From contig NZ_AFNV02000008.1 in NCBI RefSeq assembly GCF_000215955.2, positions 84,281 to 148,280 on the forward strand: DNA of 64,000 nucleotides, in the 5' to 3' direction. Position numbers and translations under genes: made by a program. This document shows, piece by piece, positions 36,063 through 44,304 of this stretch. The first letter of the stretch is position 1. The number at the start of each line of letters is the position of its first letter. The notes below the pieces were generated by a model. That model ran no database searches. It saw nothing but the letters and a program-made list of their open reading frames with translations, and was not told the DNA's origin. The stretch is from Salinisphaera shabanensis E1L3A. Its GTDB lineage: Bacteria; Pseudomonadota; Gammaproteobacteria; Nevskiales; Salinisphaeraceae.

Positions 36063-37574
36063 TTACAACGCCACCGTCACGGTCTTGGTTTCGGTGTAGT
36101 TGTTGAGCACCTGGGCGCCCATCTCGCGGCCCCAGCCGGACTGCTTGTAACCGCCGAACGGCAGCGCCGCATCGAAGATGTTGTAGCAGTTGACCCAGAC
36201 CGTGCCGGCACGCAGCTTGGCCGCCAGTTTGTGGGCACGGCCGATATCCTGGGTCCAGACACCGGAGGCCAGACCGAAGACCGTATCGTTGGCGCGGCGT
36301 ACCAGATCCCGATCGAAATCGGAGAACTTCGTGGCCGTGACCACCGGCCCGAAAATCTCTTCCTGAACCACTTTCATGTCGTCGGACACGTCGGTGAGCA
36401 CGGTCGGCTTCACGAAATAGCCGTCGCCATCGCCACGTTCGCCGCCCGCTGCCGCGGTGGCACCCTGGCTCTTGCCGGATTCGAGATAGCCGGTCACCCG
36501 GTCGAACTGGGTGCGCGATACGAGTGGGCCCATCTGCGTTTCCGGGTCCAGACCCGGGCCCAGCTTGATGTTGCGGGCAAACTCGGCCACGCCTTCGACC
36601 ACCTGGTCGTAGACTTTTTCATGCACGAACAACCGCGAGCCGGCCGCACAGCACTGGCCGTGGTTGAAGAAGATCGCGTTGGCCGCGCCCGGAATGGCTT
36701 TTTCCAGATCGGCATCATCGAGCACGATATTCGGCGATTTGCCGCCCAGTTCGAGCGAGACTTTCTTGAGGTTGCCCTTGGCGGCATCGACGATCAGGCG
36801 GCCGACTTCGGTGGAGCCGGTGAAAGCGATCTTGTCGACCATCGGATGGGCCGCAATCGGCGCGCCGGCTTCTTCACCGAAGCCGGTGATGATATTCACC
36901 ACGCCGTCCGGCACGCCGGCTTCCTGCATGATCTCGGCGAGTTTCAGGCCCGACAGCGGGGTTTCCTCGGCCAGCTTCATCACGATGGTGTTGCCCGTGG
37001 CCAGCGCCGGTGCGAGCTTCCAGGCAGCCATGAGCAGCGGGAAGTTCCAGGGGATGATCTGGCCGCATACGCCGACCGGCTCACGCCGGGTATAGGCATG
37101 CCATTCGGCGCCGGGCGCGTAGGGCACGGTCGGGGTGATCATTTCGCCGGTGAGTTTGGTGGCCCAGCCGGCCATGTAACGAAACATCTCGGCGGCCAGC
37201 GGGACGTCGGCGGCACGGGCGATCGAGATCGGCTTGCCGTTGTCCAGCGACTCGAGCTGAGCGAGCTCTTCCTGATAATGCATGATCAGATCGCCGATCT
37301 TCCAGACGATCTGCTGGCGTTCGGCCGGCGCCATGCGCGTCCACGGTCCGTCGTCGAAGGCCTTGCGCGCGGCCTTCACGGCCTTGTCGACATCGACCTT
37401 GGTTGCCGACTGCGCCTGGGCGATGACCTGATCGTTGGACGGGTTGTAGACATCGAACGTCTCGCCCGATTCACAGGCCACCCATTGGCCATCGATCAGC
37501 ATCTTGCGTGGGCTGTCGATGAATTGCTGGACGCTCGGTTCGAGCGATACTTCAGAAGCAGCTACTGCACACAT
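36063..37574 (-). CDS. NAD-dependent aldehyde dehydrogenase (ExaC/acetaldehyde type)
   Basis: A 503-residue soluble aldehyde dehydrogenase. The catalytic Cys is in FFNHGQCCAAGSR, the general-base Glu in LELGGKSP, the NAD loop in FTGSTEVGR, and PWNFPLLMA precedes the cofactor site. It would oxidise the aldehyde made by a quinoprotein alcohol dehydrogenase (as ExaC and PedI do). GGAGGAGAG is 9 bases before ATG 37574; the upstream ATG at 37592 contains this ribosome site, so the shorter start is preferred. It is divergent from an AcoR-type sigma-54 activator, which likely controls it. Confidence 0.93.
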   Translation of the reverse strand: MCAVAASEVSLEPSVQQFIDSPRKMLIDGQWVACESGETFDVYNPSNDQVIAQAQSATKVDVDKAVKAARKAFDDGPWTRMAPAERQQIVWKIGDLIMHYQEELAQLESLDNGKPISIARAADVPLAAEMFRYMAGWATKLTGEMITPTVPYAPGAEWHAYTRREPVGVCGQIIPWNFPLLMAAWKLAPALATGNTIVMKLAEETPLSGLKLAEIMQEAGVPDGVVNIITGFGEEAGAPIAAHPMVDKIAFTGSTEVGRLIVDAAKGNLKKVSLELGGKSPNIVLDDADLEKAIPGAANAIFFNHGQCCAAGSRLFVHEKVYDQVVEGVAEFARNIKLGPGLDPETQMGPLVSRTQFDRVTGYLESGKSQGATAAAGGERGDGDGYFVKPTVLTDVSDDMKVVQEEIFGPVVTATKFSDFDRDLVRRANDTVFGLASGVWTQDIGRAHKLAAKLRAGTVWVNCYNIFDAALPFGGYKQSGWGREMGAQVLNNYTETKTVTVAL

Positions 37575-37721
37575 ATGGGTTCTCTCCTCCATGAATCCTT
37601 ATCGCGCCGGCAACAGCGTTGCAGCGCACGGTTTTTCGAATGTTCGTCGTATCGACGGCGAAACCAATAACGAAACCGCAAGATTCAGGCCATACGTGGG
37701 CGTCATGAAAATCAATATCTT

Positions 37722-37738
37722 GCGCGAGATCGTCGCCA
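37722..37738 (-). promoter_or_regulatory. Possible sigma-54 promoter for the aldehyde dehydrogenase gene
   Basis: On the minus strand TGGCGACGATCTCGC has the GG-N10-GC spacing and a good -24 (TGGC) but a weak -12 (TCGC). The leader would be about 140 bases. This is far weaker than the pqqA and pqqB sites and is only a candidate. Confidence 0.3.
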
Positions 37739-37754
37739 GGCATCGCCGTCTCGA

Positions 37755-37774
37755 CTGTCACATTTCCGAGACAG
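37755..37774. promoter_or_regulatory. Inverted repeat in the dehydrogenase/activator intergenic region
   Basis: CTGTC-N10-GACAG, spaced like one to two helical turns, lies between the divergent genes. It could be a binding site for the AcoR-type activator. Only one copy was found. Confidence 0.35.
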
Positions 37775-37880
37775 GGGTGTTGCAGGCTGTGCCAGGCGTG
37801 ACACGCGTGCTTGTGTGCGTAATTCGAACCTGCTAGAACCGAGTCAGACCCGCGCCTAAAAGCGGGCGATAAAAATTCGA

Positions 37881-37902
37881 CAGAGCGCTTGCATGCGCTC
37901 TG
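37881..37902. promoter_or_regulatory. Palindrome just upstream of the sigma-54 activator gene
   Basis: CAGAGCGC-N6-GCGCTCTG, a perfect 8-bp inverted repeat, ends 17 bases before the start codon and 6 before the ribosome site GAGGAG. It could be an operator for autoregulation or an mRNA hairpin restricting translation. Confidence 0.55.
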
Positions 37903-37919
37903 TCATGCGAGGAGCAGCG

Positions 37920-39869
37920 ATGGTCGATCTGGCGACGCATCCTTCGGCGGCGATAGTCCAACGCGATTCGGCCGATCTGGTGGCGGGCTCGTGGAATCGC
38001 TGTGTTCGTGACTACGGTCTCGATCCGGCGCGCATCGAACTGGACGTGGTCTCACGCAGCCAGCTCAGTGCCCATCGCGACGAGTTGGGCGACGTGGTGT
38101 CGATCGCCCGCGGCGAGATGGACAATCTCGCGGCCCAGATCGCCGGTTCCGGTTATGCGCTGATGCTCACCGACGCCCGCGGCGTGATTCTTTACAACCA
38201 TGTTGAATCGGCATTGCGCGAGAGTTTTCGTGCGGCCGGGCTCTGGGACGGGGCCAACTGGAGCGAGTGGCGCCAGGGCACCAACGGTATCGGCACCTGT
38301 ATTGTCGAACAGCGACCGGTTGTCATTCACTGTGCCGATCATTTCGCGGTTCGACACAGCGGGTTGAGTTGTTCGGCGGCACCCATTCGTAATGCGGCCG
38401 GCGAACTGCTGGCTGTGCTCGATGCCTCGTCCGTGCAGTGCGAAGGCACGCGGGCGGGGCAGATGCATACCGTGGCGCTGGTGAGCATGTCGGCCCGGTT
38501 GATCGAAAAAAGTCTGTTTGTGAACGCCCATCGCGAATCTCGTGTGCTGCGTTTTCACGGCCGGCCCGAGTTCGTGGGCCTGATTCACGATGGCCTGCTC
38601 GCGATCGACGATAACGATTGCATCGTGGCCGCCGACGAAAACGCAGCCCTGCAGCTGGGTGTCGACGGGCGCGGCGCGCTCATCGGCCAGCCCATCGCAC
38701 AGGTTTTCGATATCGACACCGGTACGTTCGCTGCCACAGCCCACGAGCAGGACCAAACCGTATGGCCGCTGCACGAACGCCTACGCGGGCGGCGCTACTA
38801 CGCGCGGCTCACTGCGCCGGCCCGCTCGCGCCGTGCGCTATCACTGCATGGCGGCGAAGCGCGCAGCCTGCACATTCCGGCACAACATGCGAACCGGCGA
38901 CCGGGCCTGAGCGAGCTTGCCGGCGCCGATCCGGCGATGGCCGAGAACGTGCGCTGCGCGCACCGCGTGGTCGATCGGCGTATCGCGATCATGCTGCGCG
39001 GCGAAACCGGTACTGGCAAGGAAGTTTTTGCGCGCGCCATTCACGAGGCAAGCGCGCGGGCCGGCAAACCGTTCGTGGCCGTCAACTGTGCCGCGATCCC
39101 GGAAACGCTGATCGAGGCCGAACTGTTCGGCTACAAACCGGGCGCCTTCACTGGCGCCAGCCGCGACGGCATGCCGGGCAAGGTATTGCAGGCGTCCGGC
39201 GGTACGCTGTTTCTCGACGAAATCGGCGATATGCCGCTGGCGCTACAAACACGTTTGCTGCGCGTGCTCGAAGAACGCGAGGTCGTGCCGCTGGGCGGGG
39301 ATACGCCGATCGCGCTCGATCTCAACGTAATTTCGGCGACGCATGCGGACTTGGGCGCGCGTGTCGCATCAGGGGATTTCCGGTCCGATCTCTATTACCG
39401 CCTCGACGGCATCACGCTCACGCTGCCCGCGGTACGTGAACGCGCCGATCGCCAAGCGCTGCTGCGTGCCGTTATTGCCAGCGAGCACGACGGCGCGGCG
39501 GCAATTCGGATCGCCGAGGACGCGATGAAAGCCCTGGTTCGCTACGACTGGCCGGGCAATATCCGCCAGATCCGCAATGTCATGCGTACCGCGCTCGCGC
39601 TGTGCGAGGACGGGCTGGTGCGCCTGGCCGATCTGCCCGAAGAAATCACTCATCAGGCGCAACAAAGTGCCGCCTCTACGTGTGCCAGCGATGAAGATTC
39701 GGTAGTAAGTGATAACCCGCTCGCCAACGCCGAGCGCGATGCGTTGATCGGCGCTTTGGAACACAACGGCTGGAACGTGTCCCGTACGGCCGCCCAACTG
39801 GCCACCAGCCGCAACACGCTCTATCGCAAAATGAAGAAGCACGCGATCGAGCCGGCGCAGAAGCGTTGA
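37920..39869 (+). CDS. AcoR-type sigma-54-dependent transcriptional activator
   Basis: A 649-residue enhancer-binding protein. An N-terminal GAF-type sensor (about 60-205, with the RQGTNGIGTC segment typical of AcoR relatives) and a PAS-like part (about 220-300) precede the AAA+ domain: Walker A GETGTGK 361-367, GAFTGA 408-413 intact, Walker B FLDEIG 431-436. A Fis-type helix-turn-helix ends the protein (WNVSRTAAQLATSRNTLYRKM). GAGGAG is 5 bases before ATG 37920. The gene is divergent from the aldehyde dehydrogenase and 94 bases before pqqB, which has a near-consensus sigma-54 promoter. It should activate one or both in response to an alcohol, aldehyde or similar small molecule. Confidence 0.9.
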   Translation: MVDLATHPSAAIVQRDSADLVAGSWNRCVRDYGLDPARIELDVVSRSQLSAHRDELGDVVSIARGEMDNLAAQIAGSGYALMLTDARGVILYNHVESALRESFRAAGLWDGANWSEWRQGTNGIGTCIVEQRPVVIHCADHFAVRHSGLSCSAAPIRNAAGELLAVLDASSVQCEGTRAGQMHTVALVSMSARLIEKSLFVNAHRESRVLRFHGRPEFVGLIHDGLLAIDDNDCIVAADENAALQLGVDGRGALIGQPIAQVFDIDTGTFAATAHEQDQTVWPLHERLRGRRYYARLTAPARSRRALSLHGGEARSLHIPAQHANRRPGLSELAGADPAMAENVRCAHRVVDRRIAIMLRGETGTGKEVFARAIHEASARAGKPFVAVNCAAIPETLIEAELFGYKPGAFTGASRDGMPGKVLQASGGTLFLDEIGDMPLALQTRLLRVLEEREVVPLGGDTPIALDLNVISATHADLGARVASGDFRSDLYYRLDGITLTLPAVRERADRQALLRAVIASEHDGAAAIRIAEDAMKALVRYDWPGNIRQIRNVMRTALALCEDGLVRLADLPEEITHQAQQSAASTCASDEDSVVSDNPLANAERDALIGALEHNGWNVSRTAAQLATSRNTLYRKMKKHAIEPAQKR

Positions 39870-39908
39870 TCATCAGCCGGTACCGCGCCGATACGAGCCC
39901 GATCACGG

Positions 39909-39925
39909 CTGGCACGACTCCTGCC
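39909..39925 (+). promoter_or_regulatory. Sigma-54 promoter of pqqBCD
   Basis: CTGGCACGACTCCTGCC matches the sigma-54 consensus YTGGCACG-N4-TTGCW at nearly every position, with GG at 39911-39912 and GC at 39923-39924 (exactly 10 bases between). Transcription would start near 39936, 28 bases before pqqB. Confidence 0.85.
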
Positions 39926-39963
39926 TGATTTGTTGGTCGAACCGGTTGTCGCAGGATGAAATT

Positions 39964-40875
39964 ATGTATGTACGCGTACTCGGATCGGCCGCCGGCGGCG
40001 GCTTTCCGCAGTGGAATACCAATGTCGGGCTCAACCGTAAACTGCACGAGGGTACGACGCGGGCCGAGGCTCGCACACAGTCTTCGATTGCGGTAAGCGC
40101 GGATTACAAGCACTGGCTATTGGTTAACGCCTCGCCCGACGTACGCCAGCAGATTCTGGATTTCGAAGCATTACGCGCGGCGCCGGAAAGTCGTGGCACC
40201 GGCATCGGCGCCGTGCTGCTCATGGACAGCCAGATCGATCACGCTACGGGGCTGATCATCCTGCGCGAGGGCGACACGCTGCCCGTGTGGTCGACGCGGC
40301 CGGTCTATGAAGATCTCACCACCGGCCTGCCGCTGTTCAACGTGCTTTCGCATTACTGCGGCGTGGATTGGCACGAGATCGATACCGCGGCCGATCGTTT
40401 CGCGATCGACGGCGTGCCGGGGCTGTCGTTTCGTGCCGTCGAGCTGTCGTCGGCCGCGCCGCCGTATTCGCCACATCGCGGCGACCCGCATCCGGGCGAC
40501 AACATCGGCCTGATCGTCACCGACGAGACTACCGGCGGCACGCTGTTCTATGCGCCCGGCCTCGGCGCGCCGGACGACAGCATCGCCGCCGTCGCACGCG
40601 AATCGGACTGCCTGCTCGTAGACGGCACCTTCTTCACCGAAACCGAAATGATCGACCAGGGCGTGGGCGTGAAGCCGGCCGCCGCGATGGGCCATCTGCC
40701 CCAGTCCGGCGAGAACGGCATGCTCGCCTGGCTGGCGAACTTTCCCGACAAGCGCCGGGTGCTTATTCATATTAACAACACGAATCCGATTCTCGATCCG
40801 GATTCGCCCGAGCGCGCCACGGTTGAAAACGCGGGCGTCGAAGTGGCTCATGACGGCATGGAACTGAAACTGTGA
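39964..40875 (+). CDS. pqqB: PQQ biosynthesis protein PqqB
   Basis: A 303-residue metallo-beta-lactamase-fold protein needed for PQQ production, proposed to hydroxylate the tyrosine-derived part of the peptide intermediate. Family features are [15 protein letters not shown] at the N-terminus and the metal motif SQIDHATGL, with later HIN(N)TNPIL. AGGATGAAATT precedes ATG 39964; the six extra codons of the longer frame are not conserved. GTGA overlap with pqqC shows translational coupling. No PqqA or PqqE gene lies in this run; they are on the other strand 2-4 kb away. Confidence 0.97.
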   Translation: MYVRVLGSAAGGGFPQWNTNVGLNRKLHEGTTRAEARTQSSIAVSADYKHWLLVNASPDVRQQILDFEALRAAPESRGTGIGAVLLMDSQIDHATGLIILREGDTLPVWSTRPVYEDLTTGLPLFNVLSHYCGVDWHEIDTAADRFAIDGVPGLSFRAVELSSAAPPYSPHRGDPHPGDNIGLIVTDETTGGTLFYAPGLGAPDDSIAAVARESDCLLVDGTFFTETEMIDQGVGVKPAAAMGHLPQSGENGMLAWLANFPDKRRVLIHINNTNPILDPDSPERATVENAGVEVAHDGMELKL

Positions 40876-41618
40876 GCGTTGCGATTGACGAGCGCGAAGC
40901 CTGGCCGCGCGACGAGTTCGAAGCCCGCCTGCGGGCACTCGGCGCGCGCTATCACATTCATCATCCCTATCACCGGATGATGCACGAAGGCCGCTGCACG
41001 CCGGCGCAGATACGCGGCTGGGTGCTCAACCGCTACTACTACCAGGTGTGCATCCCCATCAAGGATGCCAACGTGCTCGCCAACTGCCCGGATCCAGCCG
41101 CACGCCAGCTCTGGGTCCAGCGCCTCATCGACCACGACGGTGCGCCGGGCGAAACCGGCGGCATCGAAGCCTGGCTGATGCTGGCCGAAGCCACGGGCCT
41201 GGATCGCGACCGCGTCGCGAATCTCACCGACCTGTTGCCTGGCGTGCGCTTCGCCGTGGATGCGTACGTGAACTTCGCCCGGCGGGCGACCTGGCAGGAA
41301 GCGGCCTGCTCATCGCTCACCGAACTGTTCGCCCCCGAAATCCACCAGCAGCGCCTGACCGGTTGGCCCGATCACTACCCCTGGATCGACGACGCCGGCC
41401 TGAGCTATTTTCGCAAACGCCTGTCCGAAGCCCGGCGCGATGTCGAACACGGCCTGACCGTCACCCTCGACTACTTCACCACTCGCGCCGAGCAGGAACA
41501 CGCGCTGAACATTCTCCAGTTCAAGCTCGACGTGCTCTGGAGCATGCTCGATGCGATGTGGATGGCCTATGTCGAAGAGCGCCCGCCCTACCACAGCTGC
41601 CCGGAACCCAGCCGATGA
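40872..41618 (+). CDS. pqqC: Pyrroloquinoline-quinone synthase PqqC
   Basis: A 248-residue cofactor-less oxidase that performs the last ring closure and eight-electron oxidation to PQQ. The conserved N-terminal part [15 protein letters not shown] and [16 protein letters not shown] with active-site His, Arg and Tyr is intact, and the length fits. It starts with GTG overlapping the pqqB stop and its stop overlaps the pqqD ATG. Confidence 0.97.
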   Translation: MSVAIDEREAWPRDEFEARLRALGARYHIHHPYHRMMHEGRCTPAQIRGWVLNRYYYQVCIPIKDANVLANCPDPAARQLWVQRLIDHDGAPGETGGIEAWLMLAEATGLDRDRVANLTDLLPGVRFAVDAYVNFARRATWQEAACSSLTELFAPEIHQQRLTGWPDHYPWIDDAGLSYFRKRLSEARRDVEHGLTVTLDYFTTRAEQEHALNILQFKLDVLWSMLDAMWMAYVEERPPYHSCPEPSR

Positions 41619-41899
41619 GCACGCCGGAAACGATCAGCGCCAACGCCGTGCCCCGGATCGCGCGTGGCCACCGGCTGCAGTTCGAGCCGGCCCAGGAGTG
41701 CCACGTGCTGCTCTACCCGGAAGGCATGATTACGCTCAACGACAGCGCCGCCGAAATACTGCAGCGCTGCGACGGCCAGCGTTCCGTGCAGGCAATCTGC
41801 GATGATCTCTCGGCGGCGTTCGCCGGGGCCGACGTCACGGCGGATGTGCATGATTTCTTGAAGCTTGCCGCCTCGCACGGTTGGGTCATATTGGCTTGA
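41615..41899 (+). CDS. pqqD: PQQ biosynthesis peptide chaperone PqqD
   Basis: A 94-residue protein that binds the PqqA peptide and presents it to PqqE. The family pattern is seen in [36 protein letters not shown] followed by a winged-helix part. The ATGA overlap with pqqC couples the two. In most organisms pqqE follows at once; here 811 bases and a toxin-antitoxin pair intervene and pqqE is reversed. Confidence 0.95.
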   Translation: MSTPETISANAVPRIARGHRLQFEPAQECHVLLYPEGMITLNDSAAEILQRCDGQRSVQAICDDLSAAFAGADVTADVHDFLKLAASHGWVILA

Positions 41900-42082
41900 G
41901 CCAAGCTCGCCAGATTGGGCGGCGCAGTCTCGCTATTGCGACGCTGCGCCGGGTGGATTTCCCCTCGCTTGAAAACCATCGGTTATCGCGCTTGCCTCGG
42001 TGGAATTGAGGGCGGGGTTTAAGCGAGTTTTCCGGCGCTCTTCAAATGGATAAGCAAGCATTCCTGGATCGGCCGGCTTTGC

Positions 42083-42106
42083 TATATTGTGTGAATAAAT
42101 CACACA
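42083..42106 (+). promoter_or_regulatory. Promoter/operator of the ParDE toxin-antitoxin operon
   Basis: A perfect 7-bp inverted repeat TGTGTGA-N5-TCACACA at 42088-42106 lies 13 bases before the antitoxin start, overlapping a TATATT hexamer (42083-42088). This placement is typical for autorepression by a ribbon-helix-helix antitoxin. Confidence 0.75.
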
Positions 42107-42119
42107 GCGGCATCGTCAC

Positions 42120-42362
42120 ATGGGTAGAACGACCAGTATTACCATCGGTTCTCAAATGGACGAGTTCGTGGGCAAATTGGTTGCCTCGGGCCGCTATGGC
42201 TCGACCAGCGAAGTCGTGCGCTCTGCATTGCGGTTGCTCGAACGCCAGGAACAGGCGACCGCCGCATTGCGCGCGGCTGTAGAAGCCGGAGAACGCAGCG
42301 GCGATAGCGACGAATCACTACGAGATATCGCCGCCCGGGTGAAGCATCGCCACGATGTATAG
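42120..42362 (+). CDS. ParD-type antitoxin (ribbon-helix-helix)
   Basis: An 80-residue antitoxin. The N-terminal ribbon-helix-helix (SITIGSQMDEFVGKLVASGRYGSTSEVVRSALRLLE) binds DNA; the acidic C-terminus (AGERSGDSDESLRDIAARV) would wrap the toxin. It overlaps the toxin gene by 8 bases and has a palindromic operator upstream. The pair is inserted between pqqD and pqqE. Confidence 0.9.
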   Translation: MGRTTSITIGSQMDEFVGKLVASGRYGSTSEVVRSALRLLERQEQATAALRAAVEAGERSGDSDESLRDIAARVKHRHDV

Positions 42363-42657
42363 GCTGTCGAAACTCGCGGCTGAAGACTTTGCAACCATCT
42401 ACGAATACACCTTGCTGAACTTCGGCGTCGACCAGGCCGATGCTTACACCCGGCAGCTGGAGCAGATCATGCGGTTGCTGGCTCAAACGCCGGATATGGG
42501 GCGGGAGTGCCCCGATATCGCTGAGGGGCTCCTTCGCCACGATCACCGTCACCACGTTATTTTCTATCGCGCCCGTGCGCACGGCATATTCGTTATCCGC
42601 CTGCTCCATCAGCGCATGGAGCCACTGCGGCATTTCGACGATCTGGATATCGACTGA
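42355..42657 (+). CDS. ParE/RelE-superfamily toxin
   Basis: A 100-residue toxin of the ParE branch (LSKLAAEDFATIYEYTLLNFG, then HRHHVIFYRARAHGIFVIRLLHQRM). ParE proteins inhibit DNA gyrase. The full length and intact motifs suggest it works. It is convergent with pqqE, whose stop lies 53 bases beyond. Confidence 0.9.
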   Translation: MYRLSKLAAEDFATIYEYTLLNFGVDQADAYTRQLEQIMRLLAQTPDMGRECPDIAEGLLRHDHRHHVIFYRARAHGIFVIRLLHQRMEPLRHFDDLDID

Positions 42658-42710
42658 CCGGGGAGCCCTACTCGGCACGTCCGGCAACGGTTTGATTCGC
42701 GCCGGGCAGT

Positions 42711-43889
42711 TTACGCGCGTTCGCGGGACGTCCGTGATCCATGCAGTCGCTTCGAATTCTTCGGGTTGCGAAACACGATCGGCTGCGCCGCGGGGGCGTC
42801 GGCCGGCTGTGCGTTCGCGCGCTCGACGGCGTCGGTTACGAGATGGTGTTCGGGTGATTTCGCACAGACCGGGTCGGTGGCGTACATATCGCCGGTGAGC
42901 ATATAGGCCTGGCAGCGGCAGCCGCCGAAGTCCTTTGTTTTTTCCGAGCAGCTGCGACAGGGTTCCTTCATCCAGTCATAGCCGCGGAAGTGATTGAAGG
43001 CGGGGGATTCGCCCCAGATCCAGTCGATGTCGTGGTCGACCACGTTCGGAAATTCCAGCCCCGGTAGCTGGCGCGCCGCGTGGCAGGGCAGGGCCACGCC
43101 GTCCGGCGCGACGGTAAGAAAGATATCGCCCCAGCCGCTCATGCAGGCCTTGGGCCGGTCTTCGTAGTAGTCGGGCACGACGAAATACAGCTTCATCGCG
43201 CCGCCATGTTCGCGGTATTCGGTGGTGACACGTTCGGCGTGCGCGAGCTGTTCGCGCGTGGGCATGAGCGCATCGCGGTTGTGCCAGGCCCAGCCGTAGT
43301 ACTGGGTGTTGGCCAATTCCACGTAGTCGGCCTCGAGTGCTTCGGCCATCGCGATGATTTCTTCGATATCGTCGATGTTCTTCCGGTGCAGCACGATATT
43401 GAGCACCATCGGGTAGCCGTGGCGTTTGATCGCGCGGGCCATGTCCTTCTTCTTTTCGAAGCTGTCGCTGCCGCCGAGGAAGTTGTTCATCTCGGCGTTG
43501 CTGGCCTGGAAGCTGATCTGGATATGATCCAGCCCGGCTTCGGCCAGACGGGCGACGCGGGCGTCGTCCATGCCGATGCCGGAGGTGATGAGGTTGCTGT
43601 AGTAGCCCAGCCGCCGCGCTTCGGCCACGATCTCCTCGAGATCCTTGCGTACCAGTGGTTCGCCGCCGGACAGACCGAGTTGGGCCGCGCCCATCGCTCG
43701 TGCTTCGCGCAGCACCTTCTTCCAGGCGTCGGTCGAAATTTCGCGCCCGATTTGGGCCATTTCAGTCGGATTGCTGCAGTAGGGGCATTGCAGCGGGCAG
43801 GCATAGGTGAGCTCGGCCAGCAGCCAGAGTGGCCGGGCCGGTGTTTCGCCGTCGTGGCGTGTGGGCAGCGGGGAAGGCGTTGCGCTCAT
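42711..43889 (-). CDS. pqqE: PQQ biosynthesis radical SAM enzyme PqqE
   Basis: A 392-residue radical SAM/SPASM enzyme that links Glu and Tyr of PqqA by a carbon-carbon bond. The catalytic iron-sulfur site is C-P-L-Q-C-P-Y-C (CX3CX2C); auxiliary cluster cysteines are in the C-terminal part ([35 protein letters not shown]). It lies 63 bases after pqqA on the minus strand. The shorter start (43889) is preferred, with AGGAT upstream. Confidence 0.96.
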   Translation of the reverse strand: MSATPSPLPTRHDGETPARPLWLLAELTYACPLQCPYCSNPTEMAQIGREISTDAWKKVLREARAMGAAQLGLSGGEPLVRKDLEEIVAEARRLGYYSNLITSGIGMDDARVARLAEAGLDHIQISFQASNAEMNNFLGGSDSFEKKKDMARAIKRHGYPMVLNIVLHRKNIDDIEEIIAMAEALEADYVELANTQYYGWAWHNRDALMPTREQLAHAERVTTEYREHGGAMKLYFVVPDYYEDRPKACMSGWGDIFLTVAPDGVALPCHAARQLPGLEFPNVVDHDIDWIWGESPAFNHFRGYDWMKEPCRSCSEKTKDFGGCRCQAYMLTGDMYATDPVCAKSPEHHLVTDAVERANAQPADAPAAQPIVFRNPKNSKRLHGSRTSRERA

Positions 43890-43906
43890 GATCCTGGTAA
43901 CGCGCA

Positions 43907-43931
43907 CGAGAAAGGGGGCCGTGAAGCCCCC
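43907..43931 (-). terminator. Attenuator-like hairpin between pqqA and pqqE
   Basis: On the minus strand GGGGGC-N6-GCCCCC is followed by TTTCTC. It sits 22 bases after the pqqA stop. A weak terminator here would make more PqqA peptide than PqqE enzyme, as is known for other pqq operons. Confidence 0.65.
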
Positions 43932-43952
43932 TCGCCGTACGTCAGAACCGGG

Positions 43953-44030
43953 TTAGCGGTTGTTGACGTACATCGTGATTTCGAAGCCCAGACGCAGGTC
44001 GTGAGCCTTCGGGGTGGTCCATTTTTTCAT
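43953..44030 (-). CDS. pqqA: PQQ precursor peptide PqqA
   Basis: A 25-residue peptide, MKKWTTPKAHDLRLGFEITM followed by YVNNR, that supplies the Glu and Tyr joined to make PQQ. The E-x3-Y motif (E17 and Y21) is intact. GGAG is 6-9 bases before the ATG. The gene is too short for ordinary gene calls. It is transcribed from a near-consensus sigma-54 promoter and followed by a hairpin and pqqE. Confidence 0.96.
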   Translation of the reverse strand: MKKWTTPKAHDLRLGFEITMYVNNR

Positions 44031-44072
44031 CGCAATCTCCTGGATTTTTTAGTTGGTTGCGTCATGAGTAAA

Positions 44073-44089
44073 TGCATCGACCATGCCAG
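44073..44089 (-). promoter_or_regulatory. Sigma-54 promoter of pqqA
   Basis: On the minus strand CTGGCATGGTCGATGCA has GG and GC exactly 10 bases apart and matches YTGGCACG-N4-TTGCW at most positions. Transcription would start near 44062, 32 bases before pqqA. Confidence 0.82.
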
Positions 44090-44163
44090 CGACCGCGAGA
44101 CGGCGCTTCGGCCGTGAATGCTTTTCATACCGGGCTACTCGGCTTGGTGGGCGACCAACGCAG

Positions 44164-44239
44164 TTGGCCAGGATGGCTCGTGGCGGCCGAAATTAGCCAG
44201 ATAAGCCGGCCAATATGGCCACTATTAGCCAGCTCGGCC
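44164..44239. promoter_or_regulatory. Three 15-bp direct repeats, likely enhancer sites
   Basis: Repeats starting at 44164, 44193 and 44225 fit TTRGCCAG-N-W-N-RGCY (TTGGCCAGGATGGCT, TTAGCCAGATAAGCC, TTAGCCAGCTCGGCC). Spacing of 29 and 32 bases is about three helical turns. A perfect palindrome GGCCA-ATA-TGGCC sits at 44208-44220. The array is 75-150 bases upstream of the pqqA -24 element, the usual place for sigma-54 activator sites, and 65 bases before the kinase gene. Confidence 0.7.
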
Positions 44240-44304
44240 AAACGTCGGTGGCCAGCCGAAGCAGGGCATTTCGAGTATTAGACCGCGGCGGCTAGACTCG
44301 CGGG

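Noticed and set aside
36051..37670. Open frame of over 500 codons opposite the aldehyde dehydrogenase
   Set aside because: Antisense shadow of a highly conserved gene; no family features or signal.
37780..37800. TGGCAC...TGCAA on the minus strand as a sigma-54 promoter
   Set aside because: Only 8 bases separate GG and GC; 10 are required.
41890..41903. TTGGCT/AGCCAA hairpin at the pqqD stop as a terminator
   Set aside because: Six-base stem with two-base loop and no T-run.
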